Shown: positions 36,371 to 48,901 of the stretch, piece after piece | Position numbering within the stretch: position 1 is the stretch's first letter | Layout: every line of letters begins with the position of its first letter | NCBI RefSeq assembly: GCF_032854445.1 | Contig: NC_088295.1 | Location: forward strand, 92,807,805 to 92,871,804 | From: Liolophura sinensis | Lineage: Eukaryota; Mollusca; Polyplacophora; Chitonida; Chitonidae | Direction of reading: 5' to 3' | Length of the DNA stretch: 64,000 nt | Notes under the pieces: generated by a model | Databases searched by the model: none | What the model was told of the DNA's origin: nothing | The model's input: only the letters and a program-made list of their open reading frames with translations | Position numbers and translations under genes: made by a program

Positions 36371-37135
36371 TATTGTCACATGTAGATAGCATCATTTAGC
36401 TAGAGCCATATTGTCACATGTAGACAGTGCTCCTTAGGCTCGAGCGATATTGTCACATGTACATAGTACTCATTCCACTCGAGCTATATTGTCACATGTA
36501 CATGGTGCTTATTCGGTTAGAGCCATATTGTCACATGTAGATAGTGTTCATGCGGCTTTAGCCATATTGTCACATGTAGATAGTGTTCATGCGGCTCTAG
36601 CCATATTGTCACATGTAGATAGTGTTCATGCGGCTCTAGCCATATTGTCACATGTAGATAGTGCTCATGCGGCTCTAGCCATATTGTCACATATAGATAG
36701 TACTCATTCGGTTAGAGCCATATTGTCACATATAGATAGTGTTCATGCGGCTCGAGCCATATTGTCACATATAGATAGTACTCATTCGGTTAGAGCCATA
36801 TTGTCACATATAGATAGTGTTCATGCGGCTCTAGCCATATTGTCACATGTAGATAATGTTCATGCGGCTCGAGCCATATTGTCACATATAGATAGTACTC
36901 ATTCGGTTAGAGCCATATTGTCACATATAGATAGTACTCATTCGGCTGGAGCATATTGTCACATGTAGATAGTACTCATTCGACTCCAGCTATATTGTCA
37001 CATGACATTACTCATTCGGCCCGTCATGTTGTATGTAGATAGTGCTCATTCGGCTAGAGCCGTATTTTCACTTGTAGGTAGTACTCATTCGGCTGGAGGC
37101 ATATTGTCACATGTAGACAGAACTCATTCGACTCA
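36371..37135. repeat. Minisatellite, 39-bp unit
   Basis: About 19 copies of a unit with 'gccatattgtcacatgtaga' and 'tagtgttcatgcggctcta'. Because 39 is divisible by three, a frame stays open for 172 codons (36450-36968). This is not a gene. Confidence 0.92.
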
Positions 37136-38418
37136 TTATAGCAAAGGAAAATGCCAATTTTTAAAACTCTTTCAGCGATACAGTACTTCCTGGATATATA
37201 TACTTTTCAGCAAGCGCAGACAGTATTTCTGTAGATCTTATAAGACGTTTTTTTGCACAGCCAGAACTTACTGCTCGCTGACGGAGTGGAAGCATTGTCT
37301 TTTTCCGTATATATGGGGTGGCCATTTTGGTTTAACTCACACTAGGGCCATCACGTGATCTCCAACAACGTGAACCGCAAAATAGGTGGGGCGTTGGTGT
37401 TCATAATGTCAAATAACAACGTTTCGTTCCACATCACGAATGTGGCATTGCGTTATGGACGAACCCGGTGGAGTAGAGAGAGTAATTTGTGGGGTACAGG
37501 GGTTGAACGTAACCCTTGTCAAAGTCCAGAGGGACACAAAGCGTTCCATCGGGAAACACGAACTCTGGGATAGAGAAAGCCACGATGGGCTGACGGAGTT
37601 AATTGTTTGTCACGGGAAACAACTCGTTAGCACGAGACAAATACGTGTTCTTCACCGACTGAGTCACGATAGATGACCACCTCTCTTGTCGCTGGCAAGA
37701 CAGGCGTCTCTTCCGGTTAATTGAATGATGTCTTTAAGCATGGGCACATAACCAACTTAATTATAAAGCGTAAATTCTTCGTAGCCATCAATACATTGCA
37801 TGTACACTACAGAGCACGTAAATGTGCCAAATATAGTAATTCGGTATTTGGAGAATATATGAAGGCGTGCATGTGTATTAAATTTCAAGCAAATCGGACA
37901 TGGAGTTCTGGTGAAAGTCACTCTCAAGTGGTCAGGTCACCCAAATTTTTACTCGCTAAAGTTCGTCTCCAGGGCTACAACATACCCCAGTTTCACGCAT
38001 TTCTGTTGAGAACTTTTAGCTGTAGAAGTTTTCCAGCTTTGAAAAAATGTAAAAATGGGCGGAGAGCAAGCATGTCCTACTTTCGGTTTGCGGGCAACAT
38101 TTCCAGTCATGTAAAATTTGTCTCCTTACCTTGGGATGATGTTAGTCTTTAAGATTGCGTCTCTAGCGTACCTGGTTAAGGACATACGCCCACTTCTGGT
38201 TTTGAGGCCGTCGCTACCGGTTTTGCAAAACTTGCATACTCGGAATCCGCGTCCAAATCTACATCAGATAGCAATTATTTGCCTGGCGTCGTCTATAGTG
38301 TAGAGATTATTGACAAGACAAGTACTTTTTGGTCACATGACATTTTTATCCAATAGCGTGCTTGTACAATTTTCAACCGAGAAAGTTCTCATGAACAAAA
38401 TGAGCATGTCTGGGCTTG
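37136..38418. other. Intergenic sequence with unsupported ORFs
   Basis: The longest ORF (37721-38152, 143 codons) has no recognisable motif and no splice or promoter context. A second one lies at 37440-37676. I do not call either a gene. Confidence 0.4.
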
Positions 38419-38431
38419 TTCAACGGTAGTT

Positions 38432-38557
38432 GGTCTCCCAGCAACCTGTGGATGGTAGTGGGTTTCCCCTGGCCTCTGCCCTGTTTCTCCCCACCATGTG
38501 CTGGTGGCCGTCGTATAAGTGAAATATTCTTCAGTAAGGCGTAAAACTCCAATCAAA

Positions 38558-38596
<39 letters not shown>

Positions 38597-38597
38597 A
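38432..38597 (+). mobile_element. 5'-truncated SINE with target-site duplication
   Basis: The 3' part of the tRNA-derived SINE (ggtagtgggtttcccctgg, gtggccgtcgtataagtg, ggcgtaaaactccaatc) ends in a long (aaat)n tail. It is flanked by the perfect 13-bp direct repeat ttcaacggtagtt at 38419-38431 and 38598-38610. Confidence 0.93.
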
Positions 38598-38610
38598 TTC
38601 AACGGTAGTT

Positions 38611-39232
38611 TAAATTTCATCTCAGTTGCATCAGTTGGTCTGGAGAAGAAAATTTTCATGATTTCGCACAAAATCTAATATGGCCGCGAAGTCAGGCGAC
38701 CAAATGTTTGCAAAAGCTAAAAAGTACAACTTCAGATCCTTTCCTAAAACATACTGTAGTTTCAGGAATGTACCATTTTCTCACAAAATGTATCACAAAA
38801 TTGATGAGAATAATAATAATCCTAAAGGTTTCAATAGGGATTCGAGTCTGACTGGTTTGAACCCCTAGTAATAACGTGACTGTTGTAAATTCTGTCCCTT
38901 GGGTTAAACCAACATACAATGCAAAAATGAAGACAACGGTTTTAAGCATGACGTGACAACACAGATAGCTGAGCGATATGTGCATGAATAAGTGTTTATA
39001 GGCAGGTGAGTTGTGGGCCGATATCTGGTCGCTGTTAAAGAGAGGCGGGTTTATGGAGCCACAGGTACAGAGTTCAGCGACTGTAGTACGACACCATCTA
39101 GACCAGATTACATCTTCAACTGACAACAGTCACACCTCCGCCATTGCGACATACACTGACTACCTATAGAGACACATCCGCGCTATGGGTGGTATTGTAC
39201 TTAAAGCGAGACAAGAGGTGTAGGAGACAGAG
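38611..39232. other. Upstream region of the mucin-like gene
   Basis: No TATA box or clear motif was found. The sequence next to the start codon is GC-richer than the region before it. ORFs on both strands here are not supported. Confidence 0.35.
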
Positions 39233-42200
39233 ATGAGTGAGAAGAAATTCCCGAGAATGTCCGACTCATACGGTAAGTGTAGAACTCGTAAAAGCGTTAA
39301 TGCCAAACAAGAATGCTTCCATTGGTAAGGATATGGACAGTTCGAACCTTATTGTCACGTTGGTAAGATTTGCATCCACTGGTGTGGTAGTTTGGTAACT
39401 CACACCACAGGTCTGATATTCAATTAGACACTCTCCTAGATTCAATCTCCTCCATAGAAAATGGTGTATGATATCTGTAATTCCAAGTTTTGAATTGTTA
39501 ATGAAAAGAATGACATCCTGCAATGACCTAAATGTCTCTTGGTGTTTTAAATTCAACCTGTCCACGCCCTCTGTAGCAAGGCGTTAAATAGCATGGCCTG
39601 TTGCAAGGTAGTTTTCCTGGATGTCTTATATCTCCTGTTGTAATTTAACCTTTCCTGATGTTAAATAGGGAGTCCTGTCGCCATGCTGCGTTTCCTGACG
39701 TTATCTTGTGTGTCCTGTTGTAATGTTACGTTTCCAGACGTTTTCTTGTGTGTCCTGTTGTAATGTTACATCTCCTGTTGTAATGTTACATTTCCTGGTG
39801 TAATATTACGTTTCCTGACGTTATCTTTTGAGCCCTGTTGTAATGTTTTATTTCCTGACGTTATCCTACGTGTCCTGTTGTAATGTTACATTTCCTGGTG
39901 TTATCTTACGTGTACGGTTATAATGTTACATTTCCTGACGTTATCTTACGTGTGCTGTTATAATGCCACATTTCCTGGTGTTGTCTTACGTGTCATGTTG
40001 TAATGTTACATTTCCTGACGTTATCTTAGTGTCTTGTTGTCATGTTACATTTTCGGATGTTATCTTACGTGTCTGCGTGGTCTTTCACGTCCTTTTACTG
40101 GTATGGGTGTAAATGTCACATTTGGCTCCAGCAGAATATGTCCTAGTGTAGTTTACCATACACCGTTGTAGAGCTGTCGGAGCATAAATCGCATCCCCAT
40201 CATCTGTACGTGGAAGAGGCTTTCTACGATGGTCAGGGCTCCGCCTGGCGCTGTCTCAGGTGCGGGTCTCGTAGAGCTAAGGCGCTTTGGGTCCTGGTCG
40301 GTCTGCTTCTCGTGTGCGCCGCCCTCGGTGTCGGCCTGGGATTTGGCTGTGAGTTAAAAACCTACCCCATGTACTACCGTATACTCCATGTACTCACTTT
40401 CCTTACTAATGTCGCCTGACGAATCGGTGAAACTAAACTGTGGCCATGTTTATCTCTTAAATGCCGTTATTAAAGAACATGTTTAGCATACGCCATGCCC
40501 TTTCATTAATATTGCCTTTTGGCGATATAGCATGGTTAGCATAACCTGAAGGGTAGGATGACGCTAGAGCTTGGTGAGCATAACCCGGAGGATAACGTGA
40601 CTCTGTAGCATGGTGAGTAGAGTAACTAAGGAAAAGCCTGAAAAGGGGAAAAAAACACTGTAGCGTGGTGAGCATAACCCAGAGAGTAGCGTGACGCAAA
40701 AGTGAAGTTAAAATAGATGGAAAGTAACTTCGAATATTGAAATCATATTTCGGTCACTATGTTTGTGCCATCATCAATTTCTCTAATGATGGCACAAACA
40801 TAGTGACCGAAGTATGTACTTTCCTTCTATTTTATGCAAAACTGATCTGTGGAATCACTGGATAAAGGAAATTAACTATATAGCCTGACGAGTAGTGACA
40901 CCATAGTATTGTGAGCATAACCCGGACGGTACTGACACTATAGCGTGGTGAGCATACCCCGGGGAGTAGAGAGCCACTAATAAGGAAGTTAACTAATGCC
41001 TGAAAAGTATTGACACTGTTTAGCATGTTAAGCATGATCTGAAGAGTAGAGTGACGCTTTAGTATGAAGAGCACAACTGAAGAGTAGGAATGGTATACAA
41101 TGATGAGCATAGCCTTGAGAATAGTAACACTGAAGCATGGTGAGTATGACCTGGAGAGTAGGGTTGCGCTTTAGTATGGTGAGCACAACCTGAAGAGTAG
41201 TGACGGTATAGCGTGGTAAGCACAACCTGAAGAGTAGTGACGGTATAGCGTGGTGAGCACAACCTAAAAGTTGTGACGGTATAGCATGGTGAGCACAACC
41301 TGAAGAGTAGTGACGGTATAGCGCGGCGAGCACAACCTGAAGAGTAGTGATGGTATAGCGTGGTGAGCACAACCTGAAGAGTAGTGACGGTGTAGCGTGG
41401 TGAGCACAACCTGAAGAGTAGTGACGATATAGCCATGCATTCAGACGGTGCACTTATATATATGTTAACAGCAAGGAAATCGAGCCATCATATAGCCAAA
41501 TCAAATCGAAAGGAAGCCTTTACATAAGTCATTCTAATTCCTTTTGAGTTACGTGATATGTATATGTCATTATATTAAACAAAATTTACTGTAGAAAATT
41601 TTCACTGTAAAATGTATGTTTAACGTTTGCCGAATGGTTGCTATATATTTGACAAATTCATGAAATGACGATGTGATGAAAGGCAGTTTGTGTACAGTTG
41701 CAGGTAAAAATTCCGCTGAAAAGAACGAGTTAAGGTCTCACCAATCCTCCACAGACGGTCAAACCTCACAGAAATCGATAACAACGTCAGCGCTCTCTAC
41801 ATCAGATATGAATTTAACAACTATGCCCACATCCGGGTCCCCTTCTTCAATCGCAGCATCTAGTGAGTCTTCCGAAAGTTCCCCCATGACGAGTTCCACT
41901 GATATAATCATCACGGACCTTCCTACTACCACAAAAACCATGGAGTCCAACTGGACCTTCCCAAACGAAACCACGGACATGTCAACATCGCCTGGAGCTA
42001 CGCCAGATACGACAGAGAAGGTGGTCACGAACACGACAGAGGAAGGTGTTACGAACACGGCCTCTGTGAGTGTAACAACCACAGCCCGGAAGACCACAAC
42101 CCAATATCTGGCCTCCACTCCCACGAATTATACAGAATCCACGAACGCTTCAATAGCCTCAAATACGAGTGATGTTCCAACACCTACCATGCCGTCAATC

Positions 42201-42614
42201 TCCGTCAGCTTGACTTCTAATGAAACCCCATCACCAGCCACGATTTCACCTGTAATCACATTGATGTCATCGGCGACACCAATGCCCACAGTAGAGTCAA
42301 CGGCGACTCCAGTGCTTACAACAGAGTCAACGACGACATCAGCGCTTATAGTAGAGTCAACGCCGACACCAGTGCCTACAGTAGAGTCAACGGCGACACC
42401 AATGCCCCCAGTAGAGTCAACGGCGACACCAGTGCCCACAGTAGAGTCAACGGCGACAACAGTGCCCACAGTAGAGTCAACGGCGACACCAGTGCCCACA
42501 GTAAAGTCATCGACCACAGCTATGCCCACAGTAGAGTTAACGTCTTCATCTCCTACGGCTGAGGACCATACAATGCTGAGCAGTATAGTCCCATCAGCAA
42601 GCAGTGGTTCCTAG
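39233..42614 (+). CDS. Mucin-like Ser/Thr-rich type II membrane protein, 3 exons
   Basis: Exons 39233-39272, 40172-40348 and 41704-42614 join in phase 1 at both junctions to give about 375 residues. Residues 1-50 are a short cytoplasmic tail starting MSEKKFPRMSDSY, with Cys and a basic RCLRCGSRRAK just before the membrane. Residues 51-72 are one hydrophobic segment (ALWVLVGLLLVCAALG) with positive charge on its N side and no signal peptide, so a type II orientation is expected. The rest is Ser/Thr/Pro-rich with several N-glycosylation sequons (NLT, NWT, NYT, NAS) and about nine copies of a 10-residue PTVESTATPV-like repeat. This suits a heavily O-glycosylated surface mucin. No enzymatic or lectin domain is visible, and I do not recognise a named orthologue. 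Confidence 0.72.
39600..40085. repeat. Minisatellite, about 40-bp unit
   Basis: About 11 copies of a unit with 'gtgtcctgttgtaatgttac' and 'atttcctgacgttatcttac' in intron 1 of the mucin-like gene. Confidence 0.88.
40480..41440. repeat. Minisatellite, about 40-bp unit
   Basis: Copies of a unit with 'gcgtggtgagcacaacctga' and 'agagtagtgacggtata' fill much of intron 2 of the mucin-like gene. They are regular at 41130-41440 and diverged before that. The minus-strand ORFs of 125 and 141 codons are the array. Confidence 0.88.
40707..40838. repeat. Foldback element with 26-bp perfect inverted arms
   Basis: Left arm 40750-40775 and right arm 40787-40812 are exact reverse complements, with an 11-base loop. 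Imperfect outer arms (aaaatagatggaaagta and tactttccttctatttt) extend the pairing. It lies in intron 2 of the mucin-like gene and interrupts the minisatellite. It may be a MITE-like insertion or a transcribed hairpin. Confidence 0.8.
42275..42545 (+). repeat. Coding 30-bp VNTR of the mucin-like gene (60-bp higher order)
   Basis: About nine units encoding a 10-residue Pro-Thr-Val-Glu-Ser-Thr-Ala-Thr-Pro-Val pattern. Lines 60 bp apart are almost identical, hinting at expansion two units at a time. Length polymorphism is likely. Confidence 0.85.
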
Positions 42615-42837
42615 TCCAGCGCAATCAGTCATGAGAACTTTCCAGCTTAATAATGCTGTGATTATGTATCTTTATGTGTAACCATCGTTTTGTTGGTATT
42701 TTAGAATCATATATAACCTACCATGCTATTATCGTTGAATGCTAGCAGATCTCTTCACAATGATATTTCCACATCCGAAAGAAGGTTATAAAACAATTTT
42801 CTTATTACTCAGTAAGTGTAACGAACCCTTATCCTTC

Positions 42838-43400
42838 CTTCTCCTATGCACGGTATTGTACTGTGTGATATAACATAGCCTTTGTCTCGCTCATATCACA
42901 TCTCCTATACACGGTATTGTACTGTGTGATATAACATAGCCTTTGTCTCGCTCATATCACATCTCCTATACACGGTATTGTACTGTGTGATATAACATAG
43001 CCTTTGTCTCGCTCATATCACATCTCTTACACATGGTATTGTACTGTGTGATATAACATAGCCTTTGTCTCGCTCATATCATATCTCCTATACATGGTAT
43101 TGTACTGTGTGATATAACATAACCTTTGTCTCGCTCATATCATTTCTCTTATACATGGTATTACACTGTGTGATATAACATAGCCTTTGTCTCGCTCATA
43201 TCACATCTCCTATACACGGTATTGTACTGCGTGGTATAACATAGCCGTTGTCTCGCTCATATCACATCTCCTATACACTGTATTGTACTGCGTGATACAA
43301 CTTAGTCTTATTCTCGCTCATTTCACTTCTCCTATACACGGTGTTGCACTGTATGGTATAACGTAACCGTTATATCGCCATGTCACTTATACACTATATT
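42838..43400. repeat. Minisatellite, 61-bp unit
   Basis: About nine copies of a unit with 'tcgctcatatcacatctcct', 'atacacggtattgtactgtg' and 'tgatataacatagcctttg', downstream of the mucin-like gene. Copies decay to the right until about 43700. Confidence 0.92.
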
Positions 43401-43834
43401 ATACTGCAGGACAGAAACATTGCCTCTCTGTCGCTTATATTCCTTCTATGCACAGCGATGAACATTGTGATAGAAGTTGCCTTTCTCTCGCTCTGTATAC
43501 GGTGATGTACTGTGTGATAAAAGTATTATCTCGCTCTTATCTTCTTTTCTCCTATACATACATGAATATTCTACATACTCTATTTGACCGAAAAGGCGTA
43601 GAGTTATACCTCGCTCTTATGCTCATTTCTCCCGTGCACGGTATTGCTCAGTATCACAGAACAAACACACACTTTACCTCGCTCATATCTCCTACACACA
43701 CTGTTTCACATATCTGTATTAAATGAATTTCACCTTTATCGTGCTTTTTACTTTTATTTCTCCTATGCAGGGTATTGTACAGTGTGACTTCACAAGTTCA
43801 CAAAATCACAAGTTTACTGCACTCATATCCCCAC

Positions 43835-44695
43835 TTCCCCTTTGCGATACTGTACTGTGTGATAGAGGTTATCCTGTCCTCACTTCCTCTTCACGATATA
43901 ATACTGTCCAATAGAGGTTATCATATCCTCCCTTCCTCTTCACGATATAATACTGTCCAATAGAGGTTATCATTTCCTCCCTTCCCCTTCTCGATATTGT
44001 ACTGTGCGATAGAGGTTATCCTATTCTCCCTTCCCCCTTTGCGATACTGTACTGTGTGATAGAGGTTATCCTGTCCTCACTTCCTCTTTACGATATTGCA
44101 CTGTGTGATAGAGGTTATCCTATTCTCACTTCCCCTTTACGATACTGTACTGTGTGATAGAGGTTATCCTGTCCTCACTTCCTCTTTACGATATTGTACT
44201 GTGTGATAGAGGTTATCCTGTCCTCACTTCCTCTTTACGATATTGCACTGTGTGATAGAGGTCATCGTATTCTCACTTCCCCTTCACGATATTGTACTGT
44301 CCAATAGAGGTTATCGTATCCTCCCTTCCCCTTCACGATATTGTACTGTCCAATAGAGGTTATCGTATCCTCCCTTCCTCTTCACGATATTGTACTGTCC
44401 AATAGAGGTTATCATATCCTCCCTTCCCCTTCACGATATTGTACTGTCCAATAGAGGTTATCATATCCTCCCTTCCTCTTCACGATATTATACTGTCCAA
44501 TAGAGGTTATCATATCCTCCCTTCCTCTTCACGATATAATACTGTCCAATAGAGGTTATCATATCCTCCCTTCCTCTTCACGATATAATACTGTCCAATA
44601 GAGGTTATCGTATCCACCCTTCCCCTTCACGATATTGTACCATGTGATAGAGGTTACCCTACCCTCACTTCCCCTTCACGATATTTAATATTCAC
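43835..44695. repeat. Minisatellite, 49-bp unit
   Basis: About 17 copies of a unit with 'cgatattgtactgtccaata' and 'gaggttatcatatcctccct'. It shares 'ttgtactgtgtgata' with the 61-bp array to its left, so the two may have a common origin. Confidence 0.92.
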
Positions 44696-45840
44696 GCGCG
44701 GTTTCGTATCACTTTAGCGTGCTTTTCAATATGAGTTATCGCTGCTTCTGTTGTGTCGGGTTGATGACATGGCCTCATAATGAACGGCATTTGACAGAAA
44801 CTCAGTGGATATCAGATGGCTGGCAATCTTCCAGGACCGTACAGACCTGTACCGTCAGTATGTGTCCATCTTCCCGCACTGTAACGTGAGTTAATGACGT
44901 CAACATTGCCATTCAAAGATATATGTCCCCTGGACGTTCATATATACACTGATCACTTGGACATAAGCACGAAGAAACAATGGTATGTGGATAATATATG
45001 AGCGTTTTCCTTAAATTATATTTGTATCTTTGCACGGGTCACAAAAATCGTCTGTAGAGAATATGTCTTTTTTTTGGAACTGCGCAGTTAATCCCATAAT
45101 GAGTGAAAACGTACTTTGTGACCCCTGGCTATTAAATACTCAATTGCTTAGAATTATATTTTTCTTTCTGACCAGTTCTAATGTTTAGGAAAATGCAATT
45201 CTTACATCATAAGAGTGAACATACAGGATAATTTGTAATATGTTTCTTTCACAACCCAAATTGTAACTTTAACATGTATACACAATACACCCTTGTGGAG
45301 AAAGATATCCAAACATGACAATTTCGGGGAAGTGTGACGTGTTTAAATTATGAGCACGTCATATATTTATTTTGGATATATATTGAATTTGTTTTGCACG
45401 TAAAGAAAATGCCAGAAACATCATGTGTAATTTAATGATCATACCTCGCTCTAGAAATGCCATGCAGTAGTTCTGTTATCTGGATAAAACTTCAATTTAG
45501 CGCTGAGTGTTTTCTTAAGGATGTTTACAAATGAATAAAACCTGACAAAGTTGTTTGACTTTTCATGCAGTTGTTGTTTCGTTCTGTCATTGTGCGAGAG
45601 AGCCTTTGAAATGGGTTGTTTTATCCACATTTCGTGGTGTTTATCATACAGTCTACCTTTTGTCAAGCAAATAAGATCCATGGGAAAACGCCGCCAAAAA
45701 GCGAAGCAAAAGCTGAATTACCTCGTTTTACCTCGTTTAAGCTGGTCAACCTTGTTTCGTCCCGAATTAAGATCACAGTAAGAATGTTCAGGTGGTTACA
45801 GTCTGGATGATAGGCCTACAATTGTCGCTGGTTCATATCT
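44696..45840. other. Intergenic sequence, no feature seen
   Basis: AT-rich unique sequence. The overlapping ORFs near 45451-45810 on both strands are short and without recognisable product. Confidence 0.35.
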
Positions 45841-45844
45841 CAAA

Positions 45845-46130
45845 CCTGTTTAATTCTCCTGGAACTAGTATGGCATGTAGACACTCTCTGAGTGCCCTTC
45901 TGAACTAGTATGACATGTATACACTCTCTGAATGCCCTTCTGAAACTAGTATGACATGTAGACACTCTCGAAGTGCCCTTCTGAACTAGTATGACATGTA
46001 GATACTCTCCGAGTGCCCTTCTGAAACTAGTATGGCATGCAGATACTCTCCGAGTGCCCTTCTGAAACTAGTATGACATGTATACACTATCTGAATACCC
46101 TTCTGAAACTAGTATGACATGTAGATACTG
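45845..46130. repeat. Minisatellite, about 41-bp unit
   Basis: About seven copies of a unit with 'ctagtatgacatgtagacac' and 'tctctgagtgcccttctga'. Confidence 0.88.
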
Positions 46131-48496
46131 GTCTGATATTCTGGTAAGCAATTTAAGACAAAGCAGAGACGAAAGTGTCTAGTAACACATAACCAGTAAA
46201 CTTGATCCTTAGTGACATATTTCAGCGCCTAAAGAGTTAAGTTTTATGGTTATATTCTGTTAGTTAGTGAGCGTTGGAAGGGTTCGAGACAATATATTAG
46301 CGGACAGTCGCAGGTTGACATATCCACATTGTAAGCTAACACATGTCCGTGGCTATTATATCAGTTAGTTCCCCATGACAGGTGTGTAGAGTTGAGTGTA
46401 TACAGAGCTGAAGTCCCTCTAGACCCTCCATTCACCTGGCAAGCTGACCTGATTACAGGTAAGACTTCTCGTCTCTTTCTGCTGTCGGAATCGATAGTTG
46501 TGTGTCATGGCCACCACTGCTAGCTCTTCGTCCATACCACACCTAGTTTAGTTTTAGCTCCGGACCCAAGCAGTAAAAAGCCTGACACTACGTCGGGAGT
46601 ACCCGTCACGTGCCCTGGACACCAGACCCAGAGGGTTATCAGAGGGTGGTAGGTAGAGCGGCGGATACCCATACAGACTGGTCATCGTGACAGGATACAC
46701 CATACAGGCTCTGGACCGGGGCTGCAGAAGTCAGCGGGTAAGTGGGTTGTGATTTAACTGCCCGAAGTTAGCAATTCCCACTCTCACAAAACACATATAC
46801 GGACAACCAACCTTTCACCGGGACTCCCCATGACAGCATCTCCGGTCTCGGGTCTCACACCTGTTGTGGCTCGAGTACATTGTAAAAATATCATCCCGAA
46901 TCACATCCAAGCATTAATGTCAGTTAAAATTGGGCAAATTCAGACATCTGTTTCAAAGCGTGAATGTCTTTCACAACGTTCTAATTATCAGCAGTCATTA
47001 AAGTCATCAGGCAGAACATTGAATGTTCACGACTGCTGACGCTTAAGCTGGAATTTATCCTACAATTGTGAGGGCAGGCAGGCCATTCTTAAGCTAAATG
47101 CGTGGCTATGTGTTATACCCGCCGGCTTCACACAGGCGATCACTTTACCTACAGACAATGTAGGCCTACATACCAGCGACTCTGCAGCTACATCTAACCC
47201 ATTCATATGGCTATCCATATGACACTGGTAGAGTTAATACAGCTCACGCAGTGCTGTATTATGAAACCCTAAGGGTAAATTCTACAGCTACTCAGTTCAT
47301 ACACGTATCAGTTTATTTCCATTAAATGAATTTACATGACAAGATCTCCAGGTATATATGTGAATAACATACTGTGTGGTTAGAACCAGAGCACATATTT
47401 GCCCAACAGCTCCCTTTTTTCAGACACTAGAGATAACCTATATATTGTCACCACGATTCTGAATATTCTCGCACATTACAAAGACCCACAGCTAGTTTGC
47501 CACAGACGTACGTGTGCAGTGTACATGCGCCTTATATCTCTGGTCATATTGTTACGGTCCCGTGTCTGGTACACCTGTTTGTTACACCGTGTCTGGTACA
47601 CCATGTTTGGTACACTTTGTCCGGTATATCTCTCTGACGGTACACCTACTTGCCTGTAAGACAGGTCGTTAATTAGACCCGCTAATGAAGTGTGAACATA
47701 AGCGGTGTTAAGCTCTGTATCGTACCACAAATACAACAAACATTCAGTATGTAAGTCTATAACAAGGCCGCGCGGGGCACGTGCATCATCGCCCAGAATA
47801 GCTGACGGTGTCATTCTGACACACGGATGAGGTAACGGAATTGCATGGGTTATGTAATAGAACCTTTAAACAATATGACTCTTTTCCACGGCTAGCCTCT
47901 ATCCGTGTAAGTGTAAGTCTCGGGTCTGGCTGAATGTCTCTTAATTTAGGTATGAAAGATAGGCCTAACGACGGTGTTGGCGGCGTGGATGACAAGAAAG
48001 CAAGATACTAATGAAGGTTGTATAATACAGGCATGTTTACTGGCCAGGACTGACGATCATCACAAGAACAATGCATAAAGGGCTCCGGGTGCTTTTTCTT
48101 AATATGAAGTAAATATTTAATTGACCTAACATATTAACGTCAAAAAAAAGCTTCTCAACTTTCGTTTTGGGTCTTAAAATGGCTTTAAAATACAGTTTTC
48201 ATAAGGCCTAAATTAATTAGCCTACTTTGGTGACGCCAACGGTGAAAACTGTCAAAGCAACTTTGTTGAGGGGAGAGCCCGAATTGGTGGCTGTAAGCTG
48301 GTCTTGCGTGCCCAGTGTATTCACAGGTGACGTCATGTCCGCATATTTCTGACCATTGACGGAAATTATGCATAGAATAGAGGGGTTATTAAGAAATAAA
48401 AAAATGTCTCAAAAATGACATTTTTTGGCATATCTTTCTTAATTATCATTAACAACATACGTTTAATGACAGTACCTTGTTATGTAGCCTATCTTT
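46131..48496 (+). other. Upstream region of the Ig-STAND gene, with possible 5' UTR exons
   Basis: No coding exon recognised. Two strong donor-like sites follow GC-richer sequence: GATTACAG|GTAAGA at about 46458 and CAGCGG|GTAAGT at about 46738. With the acceptor-like tttaaatgttttag at 48867 they could form untranslated exons of the next gene. This is speculative. Confidence 0.3.
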
Positions 48497-48507
48497 AAAG
48501 TGGAGCG

Positions 48508-48694
48508 GCCAATGCGGTCGCGGTGAGTTCAAGTACAGCTCATATTGGCTTCCTCTAAGTGAGAAAATCTACCTGCGGATGGTCGTGGGTTTCCTCCGCG
48601 CTCCGCCATGTTTCCTCCCACCATAATGCTGGTCGCCGTCGTATAAGAGAAATATTCTTGAGTACGGCGTAAAACATCAATCAAACAAAGAAAT
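48508..48694 (+). mobile_element. SINE with target-site duplication near the Ig-STAND start
   Basis: Part of the tRNA head (aatgcggtcgcggtgagttc), then 'ggatggtcgtgggtttcctc', 'ccaccataatgctggtcgcc' and 'ggcgtaaaacatcaatcaaa'. It is flanked by aaagtggagcg (48497-48507) and aaagtgcagcg (48695-48705), a worn 11-bp duplication. It lies about 200 bp before the start codon of the next gene. Confidence 0.88.
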
Positions 48695-48873
48695 AAAGTG
48701 CAGCGAAAGAGGAGACAACATGTTTGATCAGCTGGCAAAACGAAAAACTGCCAGCTATTCCATCTAATGACTGTCATTAAGTCATCCCCAGTTGGTTCGG
48801 TGTGTCAGTATGGGAGTATGTTCAAGATATTCGCAATAAGTCATTTCTTTACCTTTAAATGTTTTAGGTTTCC

Positions 48874-48888
48874 ATGGTGATGGACTGA
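48874..48888 (+). promoter_or_regulatory. Four-codon upstream ORF
   Basis: ATG GTG ATG GAC TGA ends 13 bases before the Ig-STAND start codon. It follows an acceptor-like site at 48867, so it would lie in the mature leader. It could lower translation of the main frame. Confidence 0.35.
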
Positions 48889-48901
48889 AAGAAAAAGAGA
48901 A

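Noticed and set aside
36450-36968. 172-codon ORF with regular histidine/serine repeats
   Set aside because: This is a 39-bp tandem array read in frame, with no promoter, splice context or non-repeat sequence.
37721-38152. 143-codon ORF
   Set aside because: No recognisable domain, no exon partners and ordinary base composition; most likely a chance ORF.
41028-41453. Two minus-strand ORFs of 125-141 codons
   Set aside because: They are read-through of the 40-bp array in intron 2 of the mucin-like gene.
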